A model generated the notes under the pieces. It was not told the origin of the DNA and did no database searches. It was given only the letters and a program-made list of their open reading frames with translations. The position numbers and the translations under genes were made by a program. A DNA stretch of 64,000 bases from Thermoanaerobaculia bacterium (GTDB lineage Bacteria > Acidobacteriota > Thermoanaerobaculia > Multivoradales > JAHEKO01), in NCBI GenBank assembly GCA_945787635.1, contig CALZIK010000146.1:1-64000 (forward strand). Reading direction: 5' to 3'. Each line of letters starts with the position of its first letter. Position 1 is the first letter of the stretch. Below are positions 38,389 through 47,337 of this stretch, piece by piece.

Positions 38389-39608
38389 CGTGTCTTGTCG
38401 GTGGTCAGTTCGGCGGCCGCCTGGGCCTGCACCGTCGGCGGGTTGAAGGCAGGGATACCGGTCACCGCCTGCCCGATCACCAGGCCGTGGATGTCGTGGG
38501 TGCCCTCGTAGGTGTAGACCGACTCGATGTTGAGCATGTGGCGAATCACGGGGTAGTCATCCACAATGCCGTTGGCGCCGAGGATCTCGCGGGCCAGCTT
38601 GGCGCACTCGCGGGCAACCCACACGTTGTTTCGCTTGCCCAGGGAGACGTGCTGATGCTTGAGGCGATTTTCGTCCTTCATGCGGCCGAGCTGGACCGCC
38701 AGGAGTTGCCCTTTGGTGATCTCGCTGATCATCCACACCAGTTTGTCTTGAACCAGCTGGTGACAAGCGATCGGTTGCCCGCCGAACTGCTTGCGCTCCT
38801 TCGAGTACTCGAGCGCCGTGGTGTAGCAGTCCATGGCAGCTCCCAGAGCGCCCCAGGCGATGCCGTAGCGGGCTTGGTTCAGGCACATGAGGGCGTTTTT
38901 CAGTCCGACGGTTTTGGGCAAAACATTCTCGGCCGGGATGCGACAGTCTTGAAAGCCCAGCTCGGAGGTGATCGACGCTCGCAGGGAGAACTTGCCGTGC
39001 TGGTCTGTCGCGGTGTAGCCGGGAGTGCCTTTCTCGACCAGAAAACCGCGAACTCCGTCCTCGGTGCGAGCCCAGACCACCGCGACATCGGCGATCGAGC
39101 CGTTGGTGATCCACTGCTTGGCGCCGTTGAGCAGCCACTCATTGCCGACCCGTTTGGCGTTGGTCAGCATGCCGGCGGGGTTCGATCCGAAGTCAGGCTC
39201 GGTCAGGCCGAAGCAGCCGATGGCGTCGCCGGCGGCCATCGGCGGGATCCAGCGGTCGCGCTGCTCCTTCGAGCCGAACGTGTGGATCGGATACATGACC
39301 AGGGAACCCTGCACCGAGACGAAGCTGCGCAGCCCCGAGTCGCCGCGCTCGAGCTCTTGCATGATGAGTCCGTAGGCGACGTTGTTGAGCCCCGGGAGGT
39401 CGTACTCCGTGATCGTCGCTCCGAGCAGGCCCAACTCGCCGATCTTGGGCAGAAGCTCGATCGGGAACCTCGCCTCCCGGTGGCACTCTTCGATGATCGG
39501 TACGATCCGGTCATCCACAAAGGAGCGAACGGACTCGCGGACCAGCCGCTCCTCTTCGGTGAGTAGTGAATCGATGTCGAGAAAGTCAACGCCAGCAAAG
39601 CGGCTCAC
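38385..39608 (-). CDS. Acyl-CoA dehydrogenase, glutaryl-CoA dehydrogenase-like
   Basis: A 407-residue flavoprotein. FAD/substrate motifs: [37 protein letters not shown], and [16 protein letters not shown]. The catalytic glutamate lies in [20 protein letters not shown], a segment characteristic of glutaryl-CoA dehydrogenase, which oxidises and decarboxylates glutaryl-CoA to crotonyl-CoA. The arginine in the N-terminal half needed for glutaryl binding cannot be placed with certainty by eye. GTG start with a strong GGAGG upstream. First gene of the glpX-dcd operon. Confidence 0.88.
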   Translation of the reverse strand: MSRFAGVDFLDIDSLLTEEERLVRESVRSFVDDRIVPIIEECHREARFPIELLPKIGELGLLGATITEYDLPGLNNVAYGLIMQELERGDSGLRSFVSVQGSLVMYPIHTFGSKEQRDRWIPPMAAGDAIGCFGLTEPDFGSNPAGMLTNAKRVGNEWLLNGAKQWITNGSIADVAVVWARTEDGVRGFLVEKGTPGYTATDQHGKFSLRASITSELGFQDCRIPAENVLPKTVGLKNALMCLNQARYGIAWGALGAAMDCYTTALEYSKERKQFGGQPIACHQLVQDKLVWMISEITKGQLLAVQLGRMKDENRLKHQHVSLGKRNNVWVARECAKLAREILGANGIVDDYPVIRHMLNIESVYTYEGTHDIHGLVIGQAVTGIPAFNPPTVQAQAAAELTTDKTR

Positions 39609-39759
39609 AACAAGAACCTCCGTGATCGGTCGAGGGGTTGGCTCGTGGTTTTTGTACGTGTCGTCCGCGATTCGGACGAAATACCGCTAAAAGGATAGCA
39701 CGCGCTTGAAGTATGATTGGTGGGTTGTGGGCTCGTTTCCTGGAGGCAGCGCTTGGGCC

Positions 39760-39996
39760 ATGGCGCGAGATATCGGTGACGGCTACGTGCTGGTGACCGC
39801 GCGGACGTTTGCGCAAATGTCGGCCGCGGACCTCGACAAGGTCAATTTCGAGATGGACCGCCGGCTGCGCGAGATTCGAGGCACCCAGCCGGATCAGAAC
39901 GACACTCAAGCGTTGCAGCTGAGAAACCGGAGACTCCAGAGGATCTCGCAAGCCCGGAGTGTGCTGGCCGCTTACCGGCGCAAGCGGAAGGTGTGA
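39760..39996 (+). CDS. Small hypothetical protein
   Basis: A 78-residue protein from ATG 39760, preceded by GGAGG at 39743-39747. A longer form from TTG 39706 (96 residues) is possible. The C-terminal half is highly charged and helical (VNFEMDRRLREIRGTQPDQN, then ending AYRRKRKV), suggesting nucleic-acid or ribosome contact, but the family is not recognised. It lies alone between the acyl-CoA dehydrogenase gene and the CPBP protease gene. Confidence 0.55.
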   Translation: MARDIGDGYVLVTARTFAQMSAADLDKVNFEMDRRLREIRGTQPDQNDTQALQLRNRRLQRISQARSVLAAYRRKRKV

Positions 39997-40064
39997 CCGG
40001 ATCCCGCGCCGCCGGAACCGCGTTGTCGATGAGAAGGGCGAGTTAGCCACTGTTCAAGCCACTC

Positions 40065-40973
40065 ATGGTCGTTGCCACGGTCGGCCTGGCCGCGGCAGCG
40101 GCGGTTTTCTTCGATCGGCGCACCGAGCGCAAGGGGCTCTTGCCGCCCGCCTTCAGGACGGGCGACCCCGGGATGGTCGGCATCGTTCGACCTCGGCGCG
40201 CGCTGGCCGGCCTGCTGCTGCTCGCGGTTTTCTGGCTGGCGATCTTTCTGCCGCTGGCGTCTCTCGGAGGTCCGGAGCCGGACCTGTCCTCGGTCAGCCG
40301 TGCTCAACTGTTCCTCCTGCATGCGGTTTTCCTGTTCACGCTCGTGAGTTGGTACGCGCTCGGGTTCGTTCGCGCCGCCCCGCCTTCGGACGTTGATTCG
40401 AGCCAGCGGGTCGAGCCGGGAGTGGGAGACGGCGCTGCGCCTCGCGTCGGTCGACGGTTTGGCCGGCAATTCGGCCGGCAATTCGGATTGAGGTCTCGGG
40501 AATGGGCCAAGGAGTTGGGAATCGGCCTGGCCGCCGGGGTCCTCGCCTGGGGCGCGGTACTTGCGGTGCTGATCGGACTGGGCCTCTTGATCTGGTTTCT
40601 CGCTGGCGAGGAGGCGCTGCCTCGCCAACCTCCCGCGATCGTGCCCTGGATCGCCGCACTGCCGATCGGCCTGCGGCTCGCGCTCAGCGCCTCGGCGGGG
40701 TTCGCCGAGGAGATCTTCTTTCGGGGCTTTCTGCAGCCCCGAGCAGGAGTCGCGTTCTCCACCGTCCTTTTCGTCCTGGCGCACGCGGGCTACGGCCAGC
40801 CACTGATGCTGGTCGGCGTGACCTTGCTCTCGCTGGTATTCGCGGCACTGGTCAAGTGGCGGCAGAGCATCTGGGCGGCAGTCGTCGCCCATGCGGTTTT
40901 CGACGCCTTGCAGCTTTTGGTGGTTATCCCGCGGGCGCTCGAGTTCCTCCAGGGAGGCGGCCCACTGGCCTGA
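40065..40973 (+). CDS. CPBP-family intramembrane metalloprotease (Rce1/CAAX-like)
   Basis: A 302-residue polytopic membrane protein with about seven hydrophobic segments. The three CPBP (PF02517) motifs are present: AEEIFFRGFLQPR (EExxxR), TVLFVLAHAGYGQP (FxxxH-type) and VVAHAVFDALQL (HxxxD). A low-complexity stretch with repeated FGRQFGRQFG (about residues 133-142) precedes the catalytic part. Bacterial members are abortive-infection, bacteriocin-maturation or unknown membrane proteases. ATG start at 40065; the next gene begins 26 bases after its stop. Confidence 0.88.
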   Translation: MVVATVGLAAAAAVFFDRRTERKGLLPPAFRTGDPGMVGIVRPRRALAGLLLLAVFWLAIFLPLASLGGPEPDLSSVSRAQLFLLHAVFLFTLVSWYALGFVRAAPPSDVDSSQRVEPGVGDGAAPRVGRRFGRQFGRQFGLRSREWAKELGIGLAAGVLAWGAVLAVLIGLGLLIWFLAGEEALPRQPPAIVPWIAALPIGLRLALSASAGFAEEIFFRGFLQPRAGVAFSTVLFVLAHAGYGQPLMLVGVTLLSLVFAALVKWRQSIWAAVVAHAVFDALQLLVVIPRALEFLQGGGPLA

Positions 40974-40999
40974 CCGGTGCTACACTCCACCGGTTCCGC

Positions 41000-41452
41000 A
41001 TGGCGTTACAAGTTGGCCTTTCGATTCAGAGCAAGATCGAGAACCTGGAGCTCGTACAGATGGTTCTCGAAGAGACGTTGCAGCGCTTGAAGGTGGGCGT
41101 TCGGGCCTCTTACGAGGTGGGCATGGCGGTGCGCGAGGCCGTGGCCAATGCCATCGAGCACGGCAACCATTCGGCGCCGGAGAAAAAGGTCCACGTCGAG
41201 ATGGATCTCCTGCCCGGAGAGCTGATCGTCAGGGTGTCCGACGAGGGCGAGGGGTTCGACCCGGACGGAGTCTCGGACCCTCTCGCGCCGGTGAATCTCT
41301 TGAAACCTGGAGGCCGAGGACTTCTGTTCATGCGGGAATTTATGGACAAGATCGACTACACTTTTCACTTGAACGGAGGCACCGAAGTGATCTTGCGCAA
41401 GCAGGTTCCGGGGAGCTCCGAAGACTCGATGCACGAGGAGGATGGATCATGA
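41000..41452 (+). CDS. RsbW-like anti-sigma factor / serine kinase (HATPase_c)
   Basis: A 150-residue protein with a GHKL ATPase fold: N box EAVANAIEHGNHS, G1 box VSDEGEGFDP and G2 region PGGRGLLFMREFMD. This matches RsbW/SpoIIAB-type kinases that hold a sigma factor and phosphorylate an STAS antagonist. The STAS partner is encoded next with a 4-base overlap (ATGA), forming a partner-switch pair. No sigma factor or PP2C phosphatase gene is nearby. Start at ATG 41000. Confidence 0.88.
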   Translation: MALQVGLSIQSKIENLELVQMVLEETLQRLKVGVRASYEVGMAVREAVANAIEHGNHSAPEKKVHVEMDLLPGELIVRVSDEGEGFDPDGVSDPLAPVNLLKPGGRGLLFMREFMDKIDYTFHLNGGTEVILRKQVPGSSEDSMHEEDGS

Positions 41453-41796
41453 AACTCAGCGTTAACGTTCGCCATGCCGGCGGGGTCACGATTCTGGAGC
41501 CCAAAGGAAAGATCACCATCGGCGTCGGCGATATCGCCCTGCGCGACGCCGTCACCGACGCCCTCGATGCCGGTTCGACCAGCATCTTGCTGGACCTCAA
41601 TCAGGTATCCACGATCGATTCGTCAGGTATCGGCGAGATGGTTTCCGCTTATACGACGGTGAAGAACCGAGGCGGGCGACTGGCTCTGCTCAATCTGCCG
41701 CCAAAGGTCGCAGACGTGTTGCAGATCACCCAGCTGATCACCGTGTTCGACGTCTTCGACAACGAAGCCGAGGCGGTGGCGTCGGTCTCCGGCTAG
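41449..41796 (+). CDS. STAS-domain anti-sigma factor antagonist (RsbV/SpoIIAA-like)
   Basis: A 115-residue single STAS domain. The phosphorylatable serine lies in the conserved loop VSTIDSSGIGEMVSAY; strand-helix pattern ILEPKGKITIG and ILLDLN is typical. Its unphosphorylated form would bind the upstream RsbW-like protein and release the sigma factor or other target. Coupled by ATGA overlap to the kinase gene. The output sigma factor is not in this window. Confidence 0.92.
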   Translation: MKLSVNVRHAGGVTILEPKGKITIGVGDIALRDAVTDALDAGSTSILLDLNQVSTIDSSGIGEMVSAYTTVKNRGGRLALLNLPPKVADVLQITQLITVFDVFDNEAEAVASVSG

Positions 41797-41841
41797 AGGC
41801 CGGGAGCGGGCGAAGACTGCCGAATCGCCCGGCGTCGCAGC

Positions 41842-42993
41842 TTGCAAGATCCCTGCGCAGCTAGGGTCCGCCTCCGGCCGGTGCCGGTGGCGACCGTAGT
41901 GCTGTGTACCGTTCTTGCAGCCGGCGCCTTCGGGCAGCCCGCTTCGGAACGTGACCGTCGGAATGAGCTCGACAGCATCCGAGCTCGCACCGTCGAGTTG
42001 CGCGATGAGCTCGCTGAGATCGAAAGCGTTGGCACCGGGGTCGAAGCCGAATTGCGGCGACTCGAGCTCGAGGTGCGGATCCAGCGACAGATGGTCATCG
42101 AGGCGACGGCTGAGCGAGCTCTCGCCGAGGAAGCGCTGTCGCTCTCGGCCCAGCGAGTCGAAGAGCTGGAGTCGGCGACGACCGAGGCACGCCAACGTCT
42201 TTCGAGTCGTATTGTCGCGCTCTATCGAGCGGCTCCCGCAGATTGGATTCGCGGCCTTCTGGCAGTCGAGGGGCCAACCGATCTTCTTCTCTATCTCAGG
42301 ACACTGCGCTTTCTGGCTCGGCGCGATGCCAGGCTCTTGTCGTCCTATCTCGAAGAGCGAGCAGACTTGGCAGTCGAGCGGGACCGCCTCGAGTCGCGCA
42401 CCCGCGAGGTCGAGAAGTCGATCCGGCGGGAACGAGCTCGGCTGAACGAGCTGGCTTTGGCGCGCCGTAAGCAAGGCTTGGTGGCGCAAGCGCTGGCAAA
42501 GGAGCGCGAGCGGCTCGCCGGCGAGGCCGCTGCCCTGAGCGACAAGGAGCGCAAGCTGGCTCTGCTGATCGCAGTCCTGGCGGATCCCGATGAGGACTCG
42601 ATGTCCGGTGCGCCGATTCAAGACTTTCGAGGTGTTCTCGATTGGCCCCTGGAGGGAATCGTGTCGGTGCCTTTCGGACCGCGCTACGAAGCACGGTACG
42701 GAACCGGCGTGCCTCACAACGGGATTCAGATCGTCCCCGGAGGAGGCGGCGAAGTACGGGCCGTTTTTCCCGGCGTGGTCATCTTCGCGTCGGTCTTCGA
42801 AGGCTTCGGGCCGACCGTGGTGGTGCACCATCATCGTAGAGTCTTTTCGCTTCACGCTGGCCTCGACGAGCTTCGGGTAGTCAAGAACGATGTGGTAGTT
42901 TTGGGCCGGTTGCTGGGAAGAGCGACGTCACCTTTGTACTTCGAAATCCGCGTGGAAAACAGGCCTCAAGATCCGATGGATTGGCTGCGCTGA
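41842..42993 (+). CDS. EnvC-like coiled-coil protein with degenerate LytM (M23) domain
   Basis: A 383-residue exported protein. After a hydrophobic N-terminus (PVATVVLCTVLAAGAFGQ) comes a long coiled coil (about 30-240, for example LRDELAEIESVGTGVEAEL), then a LytM domain (about 265-383). The catalytic metal ligands are altered: HNGIQI stands where H-x3-D is expected, though HAGLDE and LYFEIRVENRPQDPMDWL remain. This matches EnvC-type proteins, which activate amidases rather than cut peptidoglycan. TTG 41842 is used here; GTG 41881 is an alternative. One-base overlap with the S41 gene, a pairing known from other bacteria. Confidence 0.85.
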   Translation: MQDPCAARVRLRPVPVATVVLCTVLAAGAFGQPASERDRRNELDSIRARTVELRDELAEIESVGTGVEAELRRLELEVRIQRQMVIEATAERALAEEALSLSAQRVEELESATTEARQRLSSRIVALYRAAPADWIRGLLAVEGPTDLLLYLRTLRFLARRDARLLSSYLEERADLAVERDRLESRTREVEKSIRRERARLNELALARRKQGLVAQALAKERERLAGEAAALSDKERKLALLIAVLADPDEDSMSGAPIQDFRGVLDWPLEGIVSVPFGPRYEARYGTGVPHNGIQIVPGGGGEVRAVFPGVVIFASVFEGFGPTVVVHHHRRVFSLHAGLDELRVVKNDVVVLGRLLGRATSPLYFEIRVENRPQDPMDWLR

Positions 42994-44189
42994 TGGCGCG
43001 GCGATCCAACAGCTTTGCCGGGAGCCGAGCGCTCTTCGTTCTGGCGACCGTGCTGGTGCTGGCTCCGATCGCGTCCGGGTCACTTACCCGCGCGATCGCC
43101 GGGGCCGATGAGACAGACTCCTTCTACCGGGAGTTCTCGGTATTTACCGAGGTTCTCAAGCAGATCCGGGATCGCTATGTCGAGGAGACCGATCTCGATC
43201 GGCTCTTCTCGGGAGCCTTCGACGGCACCGCGGACGGGCTCGACCCGCTGGCGACTTACGTTCCCGAGGCGAATGTCGGGCGCTATCGCGAGGCGCTTGC
43301 ACTGGGCGCCCGTCGCAGCGGCCTGCTGGTTGTGCGCGAGCGAGGCTTTCTCTACGTCGTCGGTGTGACGCCCGGAGGTCCGGGTGCGGACGCTGGGTTC
43401 GAGAGCGGGGACATCATTTCCAAGCTGGGTGGCCGGTCGACGCGGCTAACGCCTCTCTGGGAAGCCCGAGTTCTTCTTGCCGGTGAGCCCGGTACCGTCG
43501 TGCCGGTGCAGGTGCTTCGCCAGGGGCAGACCGTCGATCTCGAGCTGAGCTTGGGCGACCTGACGGGCGAGGAGCTCGACCTTCGGATCCACGACGGTGT
43601 CCCGATTCTCAGAGTCTCGCAATTCGAGCCGGGCATGGTCGAGTCGCTGGAAACACTACTCTCCCTAGGAGACCTGGCCGGCACCGGTCGCTTGATTCTG
43701 GACCTGCGCAGCATAGCCGGAGGGGACCTGTCGGTGGCGTTTGCGGCTGCCGATCTCCTCGTCGACGGTGAGTTCGGGGAGCTGCGCGAGCGCGGCGAGA
43801 CGATCGAGCGGCTCGCGTCGCGGCGGCCCGCGGTGTGGCGGGGCCGGCTGGTGGTTCTGACCAATCGTGGCTCGCAGGGCGCGAGTGAGGTCTTTGCCGT
43901 TCTGCTTCGCCGGCTCGCCGCGGCGCAACTGGTCGGCGGCAGCACTTTCGGGCACGCCGGCAACACCGCGCAAAGGACCCTCTCCAACGGAGCCGAGCTT
44001 TATTTCACCGGGTCGTTTTTCGTGTCGCCGGACGGAGAGGTCCTCAATGAAGCAGTGGAACCGGACCTGCGTGTGACCGGCGCGACTCGAAGCCTGAGCG
44101 AAGCGGATCTTTCGCTCGATGACCTGGTGCTCGAGCGGGCGATCGGCGTTCTTCGAGAGCTCGAGGCCGAGGAAAAGAAAGCGGCCTAG
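42993..44189 (+). CDS. S41 family C-terminal processing protease-like protein, catalytic Lys replaced
   Basis: A 398-residue exported protein (N-terminal hydrophobic ALFVLATVLVLAPIASGSL) with a PDZ domain (about 110-190, VVGVTPGGPGADAGFESGDI) followed by an S41 protease core. The nucleophile serine region reads TNRGSQGASEVFAVLL, close to the family GSASASE motif. The catalytic lysine expected in the FGKG segment is replaced: the sequence is GGSTFGHAGNTAQRTL. It may be inactive or use altered chemistry, perhaps as a partner of the EnvC-like protein. ATG 42993 overlaps the previous stop (TGATG). Confidence 0.85.
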   Translation: MARRSNSFAGSRALFVLATVLVLAPIASGSLTRAIAGADETDSFYREFSVFTEVLKQIRDRYVEETDLDRLFSGAFDGTADGLDPLATYVPEANVGRYREALALGARRSGLLVVRERGFLYVVGVTPGGPGADAGFESGDIISKLGGRSTRLTPLWEARVLLAGEPGTVVPVQVLRQGQTVDLELSLGDLTGEELDLRIHDGVPILRVSQFEPGMVESLETLLSLGDLAGTGRLILDLRSIAGGDLSVAFAAADLLVDGEFGELRERGETIERLASRRPAVWRGRLVVLTNRGSQGASEVFAVLLRRLAAAQLVGGSTFGHAGNTAQRTLSNGAELYFTGSFFVSPDGEVLNEAVEPDLRVTGATRSLSEADLSLDDLVLERAIGVLRELEAEEKKAA

Positions 44190-44205
44190 TGTCCCGCTCG
44201 GGGCA

Positions 44206-44985
44206 CTAACCGCCGGTTGGCTTGGTGTCTTTCTTCGCCCGCTGCCAGAGTTCGTCCAGCTCGCCGTCGGTTCGTTGAGCCAGGGTCTCTCCCGTTTCTA
44301 GCCGCGCCTCCATCGCGACGAATCGTCGCCGGAACTTTCCGTTTGCATGCTGGAGAGCGGCTTCGGGATCAAAGCCGAGCTTACGAGCGAGATTGGCGGT
44401 CGCAAACAGGAGATCTCCAACCTCCTCTTCGATCGCGCCGGCGCCGAGGCCACCGGCGATCGCCGAACGGACCTCGGCCAGCTCTTCCGCGACTTTGTCC
44501 AGGACCGAGGCGACATCGGGCCAGTCGAAGCCAACTCCCGCCGCTTTTTGGGAGACACGGTAGGCCGCCAGAAGAGCCGGCAGCGTGTTGGGAACGCCGC
44601 CCAGAGTCGAGTTGCCGTCGCCGACCTTCTGCGCCTCCCAGGCCCGTCGCACCTGCGTGCTGTCGCCGAGCTTCTGGTCTCCGAAGACGTGCGGGTGGCG
44701 GTCGACCATCTTCTGATGGACTTCATCGACCACCGTGTCGAGCTCCGAGTGGGTGCCGTCTGAATCGAGCAGACTGGCGATGAAAACGACCTGAAAAAGG
44801 AGGTCCCCAAGCTCCTCGCGGATCTCGGACGGGTCGCGCAGGTCGATGGCAGCCGCGAGCTCGTGGGCTTCCTCGAGCAGGTAGGCGCGCAGGTCGGGGA
44901 GCCGTTGCTCTCGATCCCAGGGACACCCGTCCGGGCCGCGCAGGGTCTCGACCAGATTCTCCAGTTTCTTAAGGCGGTCGCTCAT
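44206..44985 (-). CDS. mazG: Nucleoside triphosphate pyrophosphohydrolase
   Basis: A 259-residue house-cleaning NTP pyrophosphatase with two MazG domains. Domain 1: LRGPDGCPWDREQ, EEAHELAAAI and EELGDLLFQVVF, with the EExxE...ExxD metal sites. Domain 2: KVAEELAEVRSAI and EEEVGDLLFATANLAR. Length matches E. coli MazG (263). ATG 44985 begins at the usual family N-terminus; the frame is open upstream but reads non-homologous. It is convergent with the S41 gene (16-base gap) and divergent from the DUF1844 gene. Confidence 0.93.
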   Translation of the reverse strand: MSDRLKKLENLVETLRGPDGCPWDREQRLPDLRAYLLEEAHELAAAIDLRDPSEIREELGDLLFQVVFIASLLDSDGTHSELDTVVDEVHQKMVDRHPHVFGDQKLGDSTQVRRAWEAQKVGDGNSTLGGVPNTLPALLAAYRVSQKAAGVGFDWPDVASVLDKVAEELAEVRSAIAGGLGAGAIEEEVGDLLFATANLARKLGFDPEAALQHANGKFRRRFVAMEARLETGETLAQRTDGELDELWQRAKKDTKPTGG

Positions 44986-45064
44986 GGTGCCGGTAGTCTT
45001 CGAATCGGGAGAGTATTCTAGCCGGCGGCCGTGCTTGCTACGATTGCTCCCGGAGGCAGGACTG

Positions 45065-45544
45065 TTGGACGACAAGATCAAAGTGACCGACAAGCGGATG
45101 TTCGATTCGTCCGGTGAGTTGCGCGAGGAGTATCGTCAAACTGATGTGTCGGGTGGGGCCGATGAGAGCGCTGCCGAGTCGGTGGGCGAGGAGCGGTCGC
45201 GAAGAGTCTTCGAAACGGAGCCGGAACCAGCCGCCCAGGAGCCGGCTGCGCCCGAGCGACCCGGCGAGCGTGAGCGCGGGCATTCGGCCGGCACCGGGCA
45301 ACTGGGCGAGCCGGCATTCATGGACCTGATCGACCTTCTGGCTCAGCCGATTGTCATGTTCCTGGGCGACGCCCCGCTTCCTGACGGGAGTTCGGCGAAG
45401 AACTTGGGCTTGGCTCGCTACCATATCGACCTTCTCGAATTGGTGGCTACCAAGACCAAGGGCAACCTTGCTCCTCAGGAAGAGAGACTGCTTGCGGATC
45501 TGCTCTACGAGTTCCGTATGCGGTACGTGGAAAAGGCCGGGTAG
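45065..45544 (+). CDS. DUF1844 family protein
   Basis: A 159-residue soluble protein. TTG 45065 is chosen as start because GGAGG sits 8 bases upstream (45052-45056) and the resulting N-terminus (DDKIKVTDKRMFDSSGELRE) is the family's conserved beginning. A Glu/Pro-rich linker (about 30-80) separates it from the C-terminal DUF1844 core: FMDLIDLLAQPIVMFLGD, then LARYHIDLLELVATKTKGNL. Function unknown; in other bacteria it is often near translation or cell-envelope genes. Next gene starts 1 base after its stop. Confidence 0.85.
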   Translation: MDDKIKVTDKRMFDSSGELREEYRQTDVSGGADESAAESVGEERSRRVFETEPEPAAQEPAAPERPGERERGHSAGTGQLGEPAFMDLIDLLAQPIVMFLGDAPLPDGSSAKNLGLARYHIDLLELVATKTKGNLAPQEERLLADLLYEFRMRYVEKAG

Positions 45545-45545
45545 C

Positions 45546-47333
45546 ATGATGGCCAGGGCGCAATCGGTCGCAGGCTCTATGTGTCTCTCGCGAACGCCGT
45601 GGTGGCCGATCGCGGTCGCGATCGGCGCGCTCTTGCTCGCGTCGGCCCCCGCGCCCGCTCAAACCGGCGAGTCGTTTCAGCTGCGAGACGAGGTGCGCCA
45701 GAAGCTCAGCGCGATCCAGGAGACCTGGATCGAATGGCTCACCGCTGTGCAGGAGGGCGACGCCGAGCGCGCCTCGCGAGAGGTGGAGTCCTTGGTATCC
45801 ACGGCGCGATCGATCGGCATGCCCAAGCTTCCCGAGCTTTCCGTAGCCGCTGCGGTTCGGGCGGAGCGGTTCGCGCGTGAGGGCGACCTAGTCGGTGCCG
45901 ACCTCAGTTTGGCGGCAGCTGAGCTTCTGGAGTCCGGCAGGTCGGAGACGGCCTTCGCGCGAAGCACGGTGGAGTCTCGGAGGGGGCGCCGCTCGAGCTC
46001 GATTCTGTGGACCCTGCGCGGATACTGGCGCTCGCTCTCCGAGCCCTTGTATCGCTATGTGTTCATCGGAGACGCACTGCTCTGGCTGTTGGCGATCGCC
46101 ACTTTGGTGGTAGCAGGTCTGGTGGCGATGCACTGGACGACCAGCGGCGCTATTTTGTTTCGCGACTTGGTGCGATTTTTCGGTCGCTCGGTGCCCATGC
46201 CGGTGGCCTACGTTCTCGCGGTTCTTCTGCTGCTCTGGCCGGTGCTGCTCCCTTCAGGCCTGCTCTGGCTGGCGTTGTACTGGTCGGTCCTGGCATGGGG
46301 ATACTTCGAGCGCTGGCAACGCCTCGCGATCATTGTGGCCTGGGTGATCATGGGACTCGCTCCGCTACTCGTGACCGAGCAGATTCGAAGAATGAATCTC
46401 GACTCCACGGCGCCGGTCCGCGCGATGGCCAACATCGCCGGAGGCCGGCTGGTCGGATCCGTGTTCCACGACCTCGCCCCATTGACCGAGCAGTTGCCCG
46501 AGAGCGCCGCAGTTCGACACTTCATGGCCGATCTCCACCTGAACATTCACCAGTGGGAGCTCGCCCGGAATCTCTATCGAGAGGTGCTTGCCGCCGAGCC
46601 CGACAATGCCGAGGCGGCCAGCGATCTTGGCACGTGCTATTTCTATGAAGGCAACCTCGAGCAGGCGGTGCGTTTTCTGCAACAGGCGACGAGCCAAAAT
46701 TCGAGCCTGGCGGCCGCGCACTTCAACCTCAGCAGGGCCCTCTCAGAACAGTACAAGTTCGAGGAATCCGAGAGGTCTCTCCGAACGGCCAGCGCGATCG
46801 ATGCCGAGAGAGTCGGTAGCTGGATACGCAACGTCGACCGCAGTGACGTGGTGATGACCGGTGGCGGGTTCGACCGCGAGGGCGAGATTCGGGACCTTCT
46901 CGCGCGCCAGTGGCGCGAGCAGGAGGCCAATTCGGACTTGTTCGCGTTGTGGCGGCGGACCATGTCCCTGCCTTTGGCGCTGGTGTTCGTTTTTCCTGCG
47001 GTTTTGTTGTACTTCATCGCCAACAAGGGAGGCAACAGGTCGTGGCGAGTCGAGAAGGAGTGGCTACCCGAGCCGTTCGAGACGCTCCGCCGCATACTGA
47101 TGCCTGGGTTCGTCGAGGCCGAGGAGGGGCGCTGGAGGAGCGCGATCGTCGCGCTGGTGATCCCACTGGTGCTTTTGGCGATGCCTTTCTGGTCGCGCTT
47201 CACATATGGCGTTCCTTGGAATCTGACTCCGCCACCGATAGGTCTCGGCTACCTGCCGCTTGTCGGCCTGGTGGCATTTTTCGGTCTGCGCGGGCTACGT
47301 CTCCTGCGCGAGAGGCGGGCGGGGAGCGACTAG
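45546..47333 (+). CDS. Multi-pass membrane protein with TPR domain, function unknown
   Basis: A 595-residue protein with an N-terminal signal/anchor (IAVAIGALLLASAPAPAQ), a periplasmic helical region (about 35-150), five or so membrane helices (about 165-290), a TPR block (about 340-430: MADLHLNIHQWELARNLYRE, then YFYEGNLEQAVRFLQQATSQ) and three more C-terminal helices. The layout resembles BatD/BatE- or oxygen-tolerance-type TPR membrane proteins, but no catalytic motif is seen. Start is ATG 45546 or 45549. It lies between DUF1844 and DUF4388 genes with gaps of a few bases, so the three are probably one operon. Confidence 0.75.
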   Translation: MMARAQSVAGSMCLSRTPWWPIAVAIGALLLASAPAPAQTGESFQLRDEVRQKLSAIQETWIEWLTAVQEGDAERASREVESLVSTARSIGMPKLPELSVAAAVRAERFAREGDLVGADLSLAAAELLESGRSETAFARSTVESRRGRRSSSILWTLRGYWRSLSEPLYRYVFIGDALLWLLAIATLVVAGLVAMHWTTSGAILFRDLVRFFGRSVPMPVAYVLAVLLLLWPVLLPSGLLWLALYWSVLAWGYFERWQRLAIIVAWVIMGLAPLLVTEQIRRMNLDSTAPVRAMANIAGGRLVGSVFHDLAPLTEQLPESAAVRHFMADLHLNIHQWELARNLYREVLAAEPDNAEAASDLGTCYFYEGNLEQAVRFLQQATSQNSSLAAAHFNLSRALSEQYKFEESERSLRTASAIDAERVGSWIRNVDRSDVVMTGGGFDREGEIRDLLARQWREQEANSDLFALWRRTMSLPLALVFVFPAVLLYFIANKGGNRSWRVEKEWLPEPFETLRRILMPGFVEAEEGRWRSAIVALVIPLVLLAMPFWSRFTYGVPWNLTPPPIGLGYLPLVGLVAFFGLRGLRLLRERRAGSD

Positions 47334-47337
47334 CGCG

